A stretch of DNA of 64,000 bases from Sinomonas sp. R1AF57 (GCF_002224485.1 NZ_CP022463.1:1770817-1834816), one strand, 5' to 3'. Positions 14,279-27,977 are shown, numbered from the stretch's first letter. The notes: a model not told the origin generated them from the letters alone. Numbers and translations are program-made.

Positions 14279-14315
14279 CCCCTTTCCCCGCCTCGCAGGA
14301 CGGAATTAAAAGGAC
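14279..14315 (-). promoter_or_regulatory. PyrR-binding RNA hairpin over the pyrR ribosome-binding site
   Basis: In the transcript orientation the leader reads CCUUUUAAUUCCGUCC, then UGCGAGGCGGGGAAAGG. It folds as an outer CCUUU/AAAGG stem, an internal loop, and an inner CCG/CGG stem capped by the UCC-UGCGAGG signature typical of PyrR binding loops (compare the UCCAGAGAGG core in Bacillus). The 3' arm contains the Shine-Dalgarno bases AAAGGGG. There is no attenuator hairpin beside it, so PyrR binding should block translation initiation, as described for Mycobacterium smegmatis. A weak -10 candidate TAGCGT lies at 14328-14333. Confidence 0.7.
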
Positions 14316-14439
14316 AACGGTCGATCCACGCTACCACAGCGCCGGGGGGCCCTCGGGGCCCCTGTGGCTCCCGTCACCGGCACCCGGCGCAGGCAGGCTG
14401 CAGGGTCCTCACGCTCCCCGCGGGAGAGCGCGCCGGCGC

Positions 14440-14445
14440 TAGCCT
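14440..14445 (+). promoter_or_regulatory. Candidate -10 of a leaderless prsW transcript
   Basis: TAGCCT fits TANNNT and ends 6 nt before the ATG at 14452, so transcription would begin at or next to the start codon. There is no Shine-Dalgarno sequence before the ATG. No clear -35 is visible. Confidence 0.4.
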
Positions 14446-14451
14446 TGAGCC

Positions 14452-15621
14452 ATGACCAGGTACGACGCCGGCTGGCCGCCTGCCTTTCCCAGTCAGGCTC
14501 CCCAGCCGCCGCCCGCCCGCAGGGGCGCCGGGCTCCTCGCCCTCTTCGTCGCGGGCGGAGTGCTCGTGGTCGCGAGCCTCCTGCTCGTCGTCCCCTTCCT
14601 CCTGCGCTCGACCGGCAGCGCCGGGTTCGCGATCGGATTCGTCCTCTCGCTGTTCCCGCTCGCCGTCGTGCTCCTGGCGGTGTATGCCGTGGACCGGTGG
14701 GAACCGGAGCCGAAGCGCCTGCTCGCCTTCGCCCTGGCGTGGGGCGGGGCGGTCGCCGTGGCAGCGACGACCCTCGTCCAGCCCCTGTTCATGGCAGCGT
14801 TCGCCCCGCGGGGGGCCACCGAAGCCCGCACCATGGAGTTCCTCGCCACCGTCCAGGCCCCCATCGTCGAGGAGACGGCCAAGGGCGTCGGACTTCTCAT
14901 CCTCATGCTCGTGGCGCGCAGGCACGTGGGCGGACCGGTGGACGGGATCGTCTACGGCATGACCGTGGGCGCGGGATTCGCCTTCACCGAGAACGTCCTG
15001 TACTTCGGGCGCCTCTATGACGACAGCTCGGGCTCCCCGGCGTCGCTCGCGGTCATCTTCACCCTTCGCGGGATCCTGTCGCCCTTCGCCCACGCGATGT
15101 TCACCGGTGCCATCGGCCTCGCGATGGGATTCGCCGCGCGGCGTTCCGGCCCTGGAGGGATTGCGGTGGCGTTCGTCGTGGGCCTCGTCCCCGCCATGCT
15201 CCTGCACAACGTGTGGAACGGCGCGGGCGAGGACTTCTTCATGCTCTATGCCCTCGTGCAGGTCCCGCTCTTCGCCGCGTCGGTGGCCGGCGTCTACGTC
15301 CTGAGGCGCGCCGAGGCGCGGATCACGTACGCCCGCCTGGTCGAGTATGCCCAGGCCGGCTGGTTCACCCCGCTCGAAGTCGAGATGCTCGCGACCCCCC
15401 GCGGCCGCTCCGCCGGCCTCCGGTGGGCCACGTCCGCAGGACGGCGTGCGCCGATGCAGGCGCTCATCCGCACGGCGACGCAGCTGGCCTCGAGGAGGCA
15501 GCGCGTCCTCAGCGGGCGGGACTTGGACGGCTACGAGGGCGCCGAGCGCGACCTCCTCGACCGCGTGGTCCGCCTGAGGGCCGAGATCACGGGCATCCCC
15601 CACGACCGCCCGCAGCTGTGA
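14452..15621 (+). CDS. PrsW-family intramembrane protease
   Basis: A 389-residue polytopic membrane protein with about eight hydrophobic segments between residues 25 and 290 and a soluble C-terminal tail. It carries the three PrsW signatures: EETAK near residue 140, FTENVLYF about 35 residues later, and HAMFTG in a later membrane segment. PrsW of Bacillus cleaves an anti-sigma factor; the substrate here is unknown. The short N-terminal cytoplasmic stretch is Pro-rich. It stands alone on the plus strand, divergent from pyrR and convergent with nusB. Confidence 0.85.
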   Translation: MTRYDAGWPPAFPSQAPQPPPARRGAGLLALFVAGGVLVVASLLLVVPFLLRSTGSAGFAIGFVLSLFPLAVVLLAVYAVDRWEPEPKRLLAFALAWGGAVAVAATTLVQPLFMAAFAPRGATEARTMEFLATVQAPIVEETAKGVGLLILMLVARRHVGGPVDGIVYGMTVGAGFAFTENVLYFGRLYDDSSGSPASLAVIFTLRGILSPFAHAMFTGAIGLAMGFAARRSGPGGIAVAFVVGLVPAMLLHNVWNGAGEDFFMLYALVQVPLFAASVAGVYVLRRAEARITYARLVEYAQAGWFTPLEVEMLATPRGRSAGLRWATSAGRRAPMQALIRTATQLASRRQRVLSGRDLDGYEGAERDLLDRVVRLRAEITGIPHDRPQL

Positions 15622-15654
15622 AGCTCAGGACGCCGCGTGCCGGGACCACGCAAG

Positions 15655-15683
15655 GAGGGGCCCCGCCAGCGGCGGGACCCCTC
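15655..15683. terminator. Bidirectional hairpin terminator between prsW and nusB
   Basis: Arms GAGGGGCCCCGCC and GGCGGGACCCCTC pair over 13 bp with one wobble or mismatch, around the 3-nt loop AGC. It sits between two convergent stop codons and can serve both strands. There is no clear T-run, which is common in high-GC actinobacteria. Confidence 0.7.
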
Positions 15684-15704
15684 ACTTCACGCGGACACCG
15701 GAGC

Positions 15705-16115
15705 TCAGGCCAGCAGGGTCGGCTTGAGCTGCTGCAGGCGCCCCAGAAGGCCGTTGACGAACTGCGGCGACTCGTCGGTGGACATCGTCCGGGCGAGGGC
15801 GACGGCCTCGCTCACGGCAACACCGTCCGGGACGTCGTCGTTGAAGAGCAGCTCCCACGCGCCGATCCGCAGGACGATCCGGTCGACGGCAGGCATCCGT
15901 TCGAGGGTCCAGCCCTGCGCGTACGTGCGCAGGATCTCGTCGATCTGCGCCTGCTTGGCCGTCACGCCGTCGACGATCTCGACCGTGTAGGGGTTGATGG
16001 TCTGCTCGGTCGAGTCGCGGCGCCGCTGGATGACCTCGGACGGCGTCACCGAGCGCTGCTCGGCTTCGAAGAGGATGTCGAGGGCCCGCGAACGGGCCTT
16101 TCCACGGGCGCTCAC
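15705..16115 (-). CDS. nusB: Transcription antitermination factor NusB
   Basis: RNA-binding partner of NusE/S10 in rRNA antitermination. The 136-residue all-helical product starts MSARGKARSRALDILFEAEQR, with the family core RIVLRIGAWELLFNDDVP and a C-terminal FVNGLLGRL. Its GTG start overlaps the efp stop by one base (TAGTG), giving the efp-nusB pair common in actinobacteria. Confidence 0.95.
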   Translation of the reverse strand: MSARGKARSRALDILFEAEQRSVTPSEVIQRRRDSTEQTINPYTVEIVDGVTAKQAQIDEILRTYAQGWTLERMPAVDRIVLRIGAWELLFNDDVPDGVAVSEAVALARTMSTDESPQFVNGLLGRLQQLKPTLLA

Positions 16116-16678
16116 TAGTCGTTGACACGTCCCAGGTAGCTGCCGTCACGGGTGTCGACCTTGACCTTGGTCCCGGTCTCGAGGAAGAGCGGCACCTGGA
16201 TCTCGTAGCCCGTCTCGACGGTCGCGGGCTTCGTGCCGGCGGAGGAGCGGTCCCCCTGGAGGCCCGGCTCGGTGTAGGTGATCTCGAGGACCACGCTCGG
16301 CGGGAGCTCGACGTAGAGCGGGGAGCCGTCGTGGAGGGCGATGAGGATCGTCTGGCTCTCCAGCATGAAGTTCGCCGCGTCGCCCACGGTCTCGCCCGGA
16401 ACGGTGATCTGGTCGTAGGTGTCCGTGTCCATGAACACGAAGTCGGCGCCGTCCTTGTAGAGGTACTGGTAGTCGCGGCGGTCCACCGTGGCCGTGTCGA
16501 TCTTGGTTCCGGCGTTGAACGTCTTGTCGACGACCTTGCCCGAGAGGACATTGCGCAGCTTGGTGCGCACGAACGCCCCGCCCTTGCCCGGCTTGACGTG
16601 CTGGAACTCGATGACGTTCCACAGCTGGCCGTCCAGGTTCAGTACGGTGCCGTTCTTGATGTCGTTGGTGGTTGCCAC
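16115..16678 (-). CDS. efp: Translation elongation factor P
   Basis: Relieves ribosome stalling at polyproline stretches. The 187-residue product has the KOW-like N-terminal domain with the tip loop [15 protein letters not shown]; the lysine in PGKGG is the position modified in some bacteria, and no modification genes are seen here. The OB-domain ending GSYLGR is present. The GTG start follows GAGAGG. A TAGAAT -10 lies about 40 bp upstream, so efp-nusB is probably its own transcription unit, separate from the aro genes. Confidence 0.96.
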   Translation of the reverse strand: MATTNDIKNGTVLNLDGQLWNVIEFQHVKPGKGGAFVRTKLRNVLSGKVVDKTFNAGTKIDTATVDRRDYQYLYKDGADFVFMDTDTYDQITVPGETVGDAANFMLESQTILIALHDGSPLYVELPPSVVLEITYTEPGLQGDRSSAGTKPATVETGYEIQVPLFLETGTKVKVDTRDGSYLGRVND

Positions 16679-16717
16679 GAAAAGCCTCTCTGGTCTGCTG
16701 TGAGAAATCCGCAGACC

Positions 16718-16723
16718 ATTCTA
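16718..16723 (-). promoter_or_regulatory. Candidate -10 of the efp-nusB promoter
   Basis: TAGAAT on the minus strand matches 5 of 6 positions of TATAAT. The predicted start of transcription near 16711 would give a leader of about 33 nt containing the GAGAGG ribosome-binding site of efp. No convincing -35 is seen. Confidence 0.4.
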
Positions 16724-16735
16724 CCCGTACGGGAC

Positions 16736-16757
16736 GCCTCCGCCCCGACGCGGAGGC
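16736..16757 (-). terminator. Hairpin after the TPR gene
   Basis: Perfect 8-bp arms GCCTCCGC and GCGGAGGC around a 6-nt loop, 9 nt past the stop of the TPR gene. There is no T-run. It may separate the aro operon from efp. Confidence 0.4.
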
Positions 16758-16766
16758 TCCGGAGCG

Positions 16767-18965
<2,199 letters not shown>

Positions 18966-18969
<4 letters not shown>

Positions 18970-20165
18970 CCAACCACCGAGTCGAGGTTCGCGGGGATGG
19001 CGGCGACGTACGCTTCGAGGTTGCGCCGGGTCTCGGCGACCGAGTCGCCGCCGAACTTCTCGAGCACGGCCTGGGCCAGGACGAGCGCGACCATCGCCTC
19101 GGCGACGACGCCGGCGGCGGGGACGGCGCAGACGTCCGAACGCTGGTGGTGGGCCTTGGCCGCCTCCCCGGTGGAGACGTCGATCGTGCGCAGGGCGCGC
19201 GGCACCGTGGCGATGGGCTTCATGGCCGCGCGGACGCGCAGGACGTCGCCGATGCTCATGCCGCCCTCGATGCCACCGGCACGGTTGGTCGAGCGGACGA
19301 TCTTGCCCGCGGCGTCCCGGACGATCTCGTCGTGGGCGGCGGAGCCGCGGCGGGCGGCCGTGCGGAAGCCGTCACCCACCTCGACGCCCTTGATGGCCTG
19401 GATGCCCATGAGCGCCCCGGCGAGGCGCGCGTCGAGCCGGCGGTCCCAGTGGACGTAGCTTCCGAGGCCCGGCGGGAGCCCATAGGCGAGGACCTCCACG
19501 ACACCGCCGAGGGTCTCGCCCTCCTTGTGCGCGGCGTCCACCTCCGCGACCATCGCCTCCGAGGTGGCGGCGTGGAAGCAGCGCAGGGGGTCGGCGTCGA
19601 GCGCCTCGACATCCGCCGGCAGCGGCAGCGGAGCGTCCTCGGGGGCGGCCACTGAGGCGATCTGGGTGGTGTGGCTCACGAGCTCGATGCCGAGCTCGCG
19701 CAGGAACGCGGCGGCCGCGGTGCCGAGTGCGACCCGGGCAGCGGTCTCACGGGCTGACGCGCGCTCGAGGACCGGCCTGGCCTCGTCGAAGCCGTACTTC
19801 TGCATCCCGGTGAAGTCGGCGTGGCCCGGGCGGGGCCGGGTGAGCGGTGCGTTGCGCGCCTGTCCCTCGAGCTCGGCGGCATCGACGGGGTCGGCCGCCA
19901 TGATCTGCTCCCACTTGGGCCACTCGGTGTTGGCCACCTGGATCGCGACGGGACCGCCCTGGGTCAGCCCGTGGCGCACACCGCCGACGATCGTCACCTC
20001 GTCGGCCTCGAACTTCATGCGGGCGCCGCGGCCGTAGCCGAGACGGCGGCGGGCGAGCGCCGCCTTGATGTCCTCGCTTGTCAGGCCGACGCCGGCCGGG
20101 AGGCCCTCGACGATTCCAACGAGTGCCGGGCCATGGGACTCACCGGCGGTCAACCAACGCAACAT
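18966..20165 (-). CDS. aroC: Chorismate synthase
   Basis: FMN-dependent final step to chorismate. The 399-residue product begins [21 protein letters not shown]. It has [14 protein letters not shown], the serine-alanine-arginine segment [15 protein letters not shown], and [10 protein letters not shown] near the active site. I chose the ATG at 20165 because GGATGGA precedes it; an in-frame ATG three codons upstream (20174) is possible. It follows aroE with a 26-nt gap. Confidence 0.96.
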
Positions 20166-20191
20166 GTATTCCATCCTGCCACGCGCGCGCA

Positions 20192-21073
20192 CTAGGCCGT
20201 GCGCCGCGGTACTCCCACTGAGTCGCACATCACATCTATGACGCGCGGTTCCCTCGCGTCCTCGCGGCTGGTGAACAGCACGATCTGCTCGACGGCCTGG
20301 TAGACGAGCATCTCGAGGCCGTGGAGCACGACCCCGCCGCGTTCGGCCCATGCCTGACCGAGCCTGCTGGGCCACGGATCGTAGGCGACGTCGAGGAGGA
20401 CCCGGGGGGCGCCGTCGTGCGTGGCAGGCAGCCCTGCCAGCTCTGCGGCCAGCGAGTTGCCGGCGCGCGGGGGCAGCGTGCTCACGACGGCGTCTGCCGC
20501 TGCGAGGCGGGCCGCTCCCCCGTCGATCGGCGCGAGGGAGACCGCGAGGCCGAGCCGCTCGGCGAGGGCTGCGGCCTCGCCCGCGCGCGCCGCATCCCGG
20601 ACGAGGAACCCGACGCGCTCGGCGCCGAGCTGCGAGAGCGCCGCGACGGCCGCGAGGGCGGTGTTGCCGGCCCCGACGACGACAGGACGGCTAACGCGCC
20701 CCAGGCCCGCATGGCGGAACGACTCGACGATCCCGGCGACATCCGTGTTGTGCCCGACGAGCACTGGATTGGCCTGGCCGTCCTCGACGACAACCGTGTT
20801 CAGGACGCCGAGCTCAGCAGCGAGGCCGTCCAGCCGGTCGACGAGTGGGACGAAGGCAGCCTTCAGGGGCATGGTCACCGAGAGCCCCCGCCAGCCGGGC
20901 TCGCTCCGCACGCGCGAGGCGAACGCAGGCAGCTGGGCCTCCGTGAGGTCGAAGGATCCGTACTCCATGTCGATGCCGAGGGCCGCGTAGGCGGCACCGT
21001 GCAGCGCCGGGGACTTCGAGTGGCCGATCGGATGCCCGAGCACCGCGGCGCGGCGGCGGGGGGAACCGGTCAC
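20192..21073 (-). CDS. aroE: Shikimate dehydrogenase
   Basis: NADPH-dependent reduction of 3-dehydroshikimate. The 293-residue product has the substrate-binding [10 protein letters not shown], the catalytic lysine in [11 protein letters not shown], and NTVVV; the nucleotide-binding loop is [10 protein letters not shown]. The GTG start at 21073 overlaps the mltG stop by 4 nt. It could also be a quinate/shikimate dehydrogenase, but its place next to aroC, aroK and aroB favours AroE. Confidence 0.92.
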   Translation of the reverse strand: MTGSPRRRAAVLGHPIGHSKSPALHGAAYAALGIDMEYGSFDLTEAQLPAFASRVRSEPGWRGLSVTMPLKAAFVPLVDRLDGLAAELGVLNTVVVEDGQANPVLVGHNTDVAGIVESFRHAGLGRVSRPVVVGAGNTALAAVAALSQLGAERVGFLVRDAARAGEAAALAERLGLAVSLAPIDGGAARLAAADAVVSTLPPRAGNSLAAELAGLPATHDGAPRVLLDVAYDPWPSRLGQAWAERGGVVLHGLEMLVYQAVEQIVLFTSREDAREPRVIDVMCDSVGVPRRTA

Positions 21074-23085
21074 TTGCACTTCCCCGCGTTCGCCTGGCAC
21101 CACTGCTCGTACTGCTGCGCGTACCCGAGGTGCTCGGCGTACGTCTTGGAGAACTTGGTCTCCCCCGTGTCCAGGTTCACGGTCACCCAGTACAGGTAGT
21201 CGTTGGGCGTGGGCTTCGCCGCGGCCTGGATGGCCGTGGCTCCCGGCGAGCCGATCGGTCCCGGCGGCAGGCCAGCGTGCTGGTACGTGTTGTACGCGTT
21301 GCCCTGGTCCGCTTTCTCGGCCTCGCTGATGTGGTAGCTCTTCTTCCCGATCCCGTACGTGACGGTCGCGTCCGACTGGATGAGGCCGTTCGTCTCGGGG
21401 TTGGGCTTGAGCCTGTTGTAGATGGCGCCCGCGACGTTCCCGTAGTCGGCTCGGCCGCCCTCCGCCTGGACGATGCTGGCAACGGTGAGGACCTGGTACT
21501 GCTTCGCCGGGTCGGTCACCCCCGCCTGCTTGAGCTCGTCGAGGGTCGTGTTGACGAGCTTGGACAGGATGTCCTTCGCGGAGCTCCCCACCGGGAGCCG
21601 GTACTCGCCGGGGGCGAGGTATCCCTCGAGGTTCTTCGCCTGGGCCGGCAGGCCGAACTCGGACGGCTTGGCGTTGAGCGCGTCGAGGTCCTTGCGGTCC
21701 ACCGAGGCCGCCTTGGCGATCTCGTCGAGGGACTCCGAGACGCGCAGTCCCGCGTTGAGGGCCAGGTAGATGACCTTCTCGCCCGAGGTTCCCGCCAGCA
21801 CCTGGGCGGCGTCCGACGAGGGCATCTCCTTCTTGAAGGTGTAGTCGCCGGGATGGAGGCTGCCCCCGGTCGCAGCGAAGGCCTTGAGGAAGGTGTTCGC
21901 GTCGGCGACCACGCCCTGCTTCTCGAGGCTGTTCGCGACGGCGGCGGGCCCCGATCCGGGCTGGACCGTCACCGTGACCGAGCCTTCGCCCGGGCCGGGA
22001 TAGTCGGTGACCTTCCCGATGCCGAGCACCGGGCTGAGGATCTGGACGACGACGAGGGAGGCGCCCACGAAGAGCGCGATCGCGAGCCCGAGCCCGACCA
22101 CCAGCCGGAAGCGGCGGGACCGCTTCGAGGGCGCGGGCGCCACGACGGGCTCCCCGAAGACCGCGTGGTCCACCTCGTGGGGCTCGTCGTACGCGTGGTC
22201 GTGCCCATGGTCGTACGCGTGGTCGTGCCCATGGTCATGCACGGCCGTCTGGACCTCGTCCCCGTAGCCGGCGGGTGCCTGGACGTGCCATTCGTCGCGG
22301 CGGGAATCCTCGAGCGTGTCCGCGTGCCGGTGGCCGGCACCGGCGTGGCCGCGGGTGTAGCCCTGGGCGGCGAGCGGGAAGACGCTGCGCCGGTCCTGCT
22401 GGTCTGCCGAGCCGGTACGGGCACGGGTCTGCTCGTCGGGGGAGCTCACGCGGCTCACCGGGACGGTCGCGGGCGCCGACTCGGGGACGGCCGGGAAGAA
22501 GGCGGTGGGCGGCGGCAAGGCCGGTTCGGCGGAGCGGGCAGGTGTGGGCGCGGGGACCACGGGCTCCGGAACGACGGCCGGGGGGCCGGCGTCTGCCGCG
22601 GGGACGGGCGACGGCGGCGTGAACGCGAGCGCGCTGGGGCCGGACGACGGCGGGTACGCACCCCATCCCATGGCGGCGGAGGTGGGGCTCGTGCCGGATG
22701 AAGGCCGGGCCTGGGGTGCCTCGGGGCGGCTCGGACTCTCGGCGGGCGCTGCGGCCGAGAATGATCCGCGACGGCGGCCTTGGGGCGTCTGCCGGTCCCG
22801 ATCGTGCGCGGGGGCAGCGGGCGAGGAGGCGGGCTGGACGGAGGAGGTGGGGAAGGCCCCGCTCAGCGCGGCCGCCGCCGCCGGCGAGGGCGTGGCGGTT
22901 GGCGCGGGAGGGGTCGGATCCGACGGCAGGCGCGGGAACGCCGAGGGCGGCGGCGCGTAGGCGCGCCGCTGGGGCGTGAGCATGCGCTGCTGCGCCTCCT
23001 GCCGGGCACGCTCGCGCTCGCGCAGCTCCCTGCGGGTCAAGGGCCGATCAGGCACGGCGGGGGTCGTGTTCTCCTGGGGGTCCAT
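21070..23085 (-). CDS. mltG: Endolytic murein transglycosylase (MltG/YceG-like) with long disordered N-terminus
   Basis: Cleaves nascent glycan strands and so sets peptidoglycan strand length. The 671-residue product is nearly twice the E. coli size. The extra length is a cytoplasmic, Pro/Ala-rich, probably disordered region of about 320 residues beginning MDPQENTTPAVPDRP, with a His-Asp-rich tract near residues 275-300. One membrane segment follows (RLVVGLGLAIALFVGASLVV), then the extracellular YceG domain with the catalytic glutamate in VASIVQAEGGR and the closing TNGLIQSDATVTYGIG region. It is coupled to aroE and lies 5 nt after ruvX. Confidence 0.92.
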   Translation of the reverse strand: MDPQENTTPAVPDRPLTRRELRERERARQEAQQRMLTPQRRAYAPPPSAFPRLPSDPTPPAPTATPSPAAAAALSGAFPTSSVQPASSPAAPAHDRDRQTPQGRRRGSFSAAAPAESPSRPEAPQARPSSGTSPTSAAMGWGAYPPSSGPSALAFTPPSPVPAADAGPPAVVPEPVVPAPTPARSAEPALPPPTAFFPAVPESAPATVPVSRVSSPDEQTRARTGSADQQDRRSVFPLAAQGYTRGHAGAGHRHADTLEDSRRDEWHVQAPAGYGDEVQTAVHDHGHDHAYDHGHDHAYDEPHEVDHAVFGEPVVAPAPSKRSRRFRLVVGLGLAIALFVGASLVVVQILSPVLGIGKVTDYPGPGEGSVTVTVQPGSGPAAVANSLEKQGVVADANTFLKAFAATGGSLHPGDYTFKKEMPSSDAAQVLAGTSGEKVIYLALNAGLRVSESLDEIAKAASVDRKDLDALNAKPSEFGLPAQAKNLEGYLAPGEYRLPVGSSAKDILSKLVNTTLDELKQAGVTDPAKQYQVLTVASIVQAEGGRADYGNVAGAIYNRLKPNPETNGLIQSDATVTYGIGKKSYHISEAEKADQGNAYNTYQHAGLPPGPIGSPGATAIQAAAKPTPNDYLYWVTVNLDTGETKFSKTYAEHLGYAQQYEQWCQANAGKCK
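22187..22234. repeat. Two perfect 24-bp tandem copies inside mltG
   Basis: The unit at 22187-22210 is repeated exactly at 22211-22234. Being 24 bp it stays in frame and encodes two copies of a DHGHDHAY-type octapeptide in the cytoplasmic His-rich tract of MltG. Confidence 0.9.
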
Positions 23086-23090
23086 CCTTG

Positions 23091-23645
23091 CTAGCCTCTC
23101 ATATCCGAGTCGTCGCCACGGATTTCCCCATTCCGCGGACTGCGGGCCATCACTGCAGTCCCCGCTTCGCCGCGCCCTCTGAGGAGGTCCAGCGCGTGCT
23201 GGAGGATGCCCACGGCGGCCACTTGGTCCACCACTCTACGATGCTCGCGCGAGTCGAGGCCAGCTGCGTGGAGGGTCCGGTGGGCCTCGACGGTCGAGAA
23301 CCGTTCGTCCACCAGCCGGACCTCGCATCCGGCCCCGGCGTCGGCCAGCCGGTCCGCGAGCAGCTCTGCGACGCCGCGCGCGAGTGCCGCCGACGCGGTC
23401 TCCCCGCCTGCCAGGGTGCGCGGCAGGCCGACATAGACCTCGACGGCGCCGCGTTCGAGCACCTCACGCACGAGCACCTTGATGTCGCTGTTGCGCTTCG
23501 GATCCCGCGCGAGGGTCTTCAGCGGCGTCGGCAGGATGCCGTCGGCGTCGCATACCGCGACGCCGACGCGCACCGTGCCCACGTCGACTCCCAGGCGTAC
23601 TCCGCGCCTGAATCCTTCCGACACCATGCCTTCAGCGGTGGCCAT
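23091..23645 (-). CDS. ruvX: Holliday junction resolvase-like RuvX/YqgF
   Basis: RNase H-fold nuclease linked to 16S rRNA maturation and possibly recombination. The 184-residue product has the three acidic motifs: GVDVGTVRVGVAV, VDERFST, and a C-terminal VDQVAAVGILQHALD aspartate. The N-terminus carries about 12 extra residues. It sits between alaS (12 nt) and mltG (5 nt), the standard actinobacterial alaS-ruvX-mltG order. Confidence 0.93.
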   Translation of the reverse strand: MATAEGMVSEGFRRGVRLGVDVGTVRVGVAVCDADGILPTPLKTLARDPKRNSDIKVLVREVLERGAVEVYVGLPRTLAGGETASAALARGVAELLADRLADAGAGCEVRLVDERFSTVEAHRTLHAAGLDSREHRRVVDQVAAVGILQHALDLLRGRGEAGTAVMARSPRNGEIRGDDSDMRG

Positions 23646-23657
23646 AGGCGCCCGCCC

Positions 23658-26339
<2,682 letters not shown>

Positions 26340-26430
26340 GTGCGTGTGCTTCAACCTTCCGCAAAGTTGCGGGCGCGGTGCGTCCGCGCCGAGCATGCGC
26401 CCCCTCCCCTGCGGGCGGGCGCCTCCATCA

Positions 26431-26436
26431 ATTCTA
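26431..26436 (-). promoter_or_regulatory. Candidate -10 upstream of alaS
   Basis: TAGAAT on the minus strand lies about 92 nt before the alaS start, just past the stop of the small membrane-protein gene. It would give alaS-ruvX-mltG-aro its own promoter. No -35 match is evident. Confidence 0.3.
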
Positions 26437-26446
26437 GGCGTCCGGG

Positions 26447-26659
26447 CTAGGCCTCGAGCCCGAGCCCCTTGCGCAGCTCCGCCTCGCGCTCGCCCATGCC
26501 CGCCCTCACCTGGTCGGCGAAGTGGGCCACGCTGTCAGCGAGGGAGGCGACGGCACGGTTCAGGCCGCCGGGCGAGGCCAGCGAGCGGGCCTCGGTGATC
26601 TTCTGGTAGGCGATGACCCCAAGGGCCACGCCGACGCCGAGCCAGACAATGCGCTTCAC
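26447..26659 (-). CDS. Small membrane-anchored protein (DUF6167-like)
   Basis: A 70-residue protein with an N-terminal hydrophobic segment (MKRIVWLGVGVALGVIAYQK) and an amphipathic helical remainder (ADSVAHFADQVRAGMGEREAELRKGL). A similar short gene lies between the DUF948 gene and alaS in Streptomyces; from memory the family is DUF6167. The function is unknown. The position suggests co-expression with the DUF948 gene 24 nt upstream. Confidence 0.75.
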   Translation of the reverse strand: MKRIVWLGVGVALGVIAYQKITEARSLASPGGLNRAVASLADSVAHFADQVRAGMGEREAELRKGLGLEA

Positions 26660-26683
26660 GTGGTGGGTTCCTTCGTCTGCTTC

Positions 26684-27064
26684 TCAGCGGCTCCGCCGGC
26701 CGGACCGGCGGGCACCGCGCTGCGGCTGGGAGAGGGCGGAGCGGACGCCGTACGAGAACGCGGCGACCTTCACGAGCGGGGACCCGACAGTCGCGGCGAC
26801 GAGCGATGACAGGGCAGAGACGTTGGCCGTCGTGTCGGACACGTTCTCCGCGATCACATCGACCCTCTTGAGCTCGCCGTGCGCCGTCGTGACGGTCGCG
26901 GTGACCTCGTCCATGAGCGGTGTGGCGCCGTCCGCGAGCGTGCGGATGGAACCGCGGAGCTCGTCCAGGACCCTCCCGAGCTTCAGGATCGGCACGGCCA
27001 GCAGCGCCACGAGGACGGCGAACACGCCTGCGGCGATGAGCCCAGCGATATCCCCTCCGGACAC
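26684..27064 (-). CDS. DUF948-type membrane-anchored coiled-coil protein
   Basis: A 126-residue protein with one N-terminal membrane helix (IAGLIAAGVFAVLVALLAVPIL) followed by a long helical region of the DUF948 type (LDELRGSIRTLADGATPLMDEVTATV) and a basic C-terminus. I placed the start at the GTG at 27064, which has AGGTGG 5 nt upstream; the frame stays open further upstream into the rpsD terminator. Upstream lies a 7-bp palindrome (27093-27109) of unknown role. The cellular role is unknown; the rpsD-DUF948-small protein-alaS order is shared with other actinobacteria. Confidence 0.8.
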   Translation of the reverse strand: MSGGDIAGLIAAGVFAVLVALLAVPILKLGRVLDELRGSIRTLADGATPLMDEVTATVTTAHGELKRVDVIAENVSDTTANVSALSSLVAATVGSPLVKVAAFSYGVRSALSQPQRGARRSGRRSR

Positions 27065-27127
27065 GGATTCCACCTCTTCTTCCTCCCCGATTTCCGCACC
27101 AGGTGCGGACCCTCTGGCTACCTTACA

Positions 27128-27169
27128 CACGCAAGGAGCCCGCGGCGCGCGCCGCGGGCTCCTTGCGTG
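27128..27169 (-). terminator. Strong hairpin after rpsD
   Basis: A perfect 19-bp stem (CACGCAAGGAGCCCGCGGC and its complement) closes the 4-nt loop GCGC, 36 nt past the rpsD stop. It is followed on the minus strand by TGTAAGGTAG rather than a T-run. It separates rpsD from the DUF948 gene. Confidence 0.8.
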
Positions 27170-27205
27170 CACCCCGTCCGTCCCCTCTCGGGGGACGAAG
27201 CGGGA

Positions 27206-27829
27206 TCAGCGGGCGTAGTACTCGACGACGAGCTGCTCTTCGCAGGTCACGGGGACCTCGGAGCGCTTCGGACGGCGCACGAGGCGGGCCTGGAGGGCCT
27301 CGAGCTTGACGTCGAGGTAGCCGGGAACGGCCGGGAGGACGTCGCGGTGGGCGCCGGCAGCGGCGACCTGGAACGGCGTCATCGTCTCGGAGCGCTCGTG
27401 GACGCCGATGAGCTGGCCCTCGGCGACGCGGAACGACGGACGGTCGACGCGCTTGCCGTCCACAGTGATGTGGCGGTGCACGACGAGCTGGCGGGCCTGG
27501 GCGATCGTGCGGGCAAAGCCGGCACGGAGCACGAGGGCGTCGAGACGCATCTCGAGGAGCTCGATGAGGTTCTCACCGGTGAGGCCCTTGGTGCGCTTGG
27601 CCTCCTCGAAGGCGCGGGTCATCTGCGCCTCGCGGATGCCGTACTGGGCGCGGAGGCGCTGCTTCTCGCGGAGGCGGACGGCGTAGTCCGAGTCCTGCTT
27701 CTTGCGGGCGCGGCCGTGCTCACCGGGGCCGTACGGGCGGCGCTCCATGTACTTGGCGGCCTTGGGGGTGAGGGCGAGGCCGAGAGAGCGCGAGAGGCGC
27801 GTCTGACGGCGGGCACGAGTGCTCGACAC
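27206..27829 (-). CDS. rpsD: 30S ribosomal protein S4
   Basis: Primary 16S rRNA-binding assembly protein. The 207-residue product has the zinc-free N-terminus typical of many actinobacteria and the S4 RNA-binding motif (RLDALVLRAGFARTIAQARQLVVHRHITVDG). The GTG start at 27829 (VSSTRARRQTRL) has AAAGGA 5 nt upstream; the in-frame ATG further upstream is unlikely. It is monocistronic, with a 148-nt leader region from rarA and a strong terminator. Confidence 0.96.
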   Translation of the reverse strand: MSSTRARRQTRLSRSLGLALTPKAAKYMERRPYGPGEHGRARKKQDSDYAVRLREKQRLRAQYGIREAQMTRAFEEAKRTKGLTGENLIELLEMRLDALVLRAGFARTIAQARQLVVHRHITVDGKRVDRPSFRVAEGQLIGVHERSETMTPFQVAAAGAHRDVLPAVPGYLDVKLEALQARLVRRPKRSEVPVTCEEQLVVEYYAR

Positions 27830-27977
27830 GTGTGTCCTTTCATACTGCCGCGGCGATGGAAATCCTGGCCTCCGGATGTGGAGAGCGTTGGCCCGCGACT
27901 GCCTCCTGCTGCCGACGGGACGTGCCACATCGAGGGGCGTCCCAGTCGTGCCAGACGAGCGTCAACTCTAGCACGGC

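Noticed and set aside
27830-27977. S4 autoregulatory RNA structure upstream of rpsD
   Set aside because: The leader is 148 nt with a normal AAAGGA site, but I could not find a pseudoknot resembling known S4 leaders.
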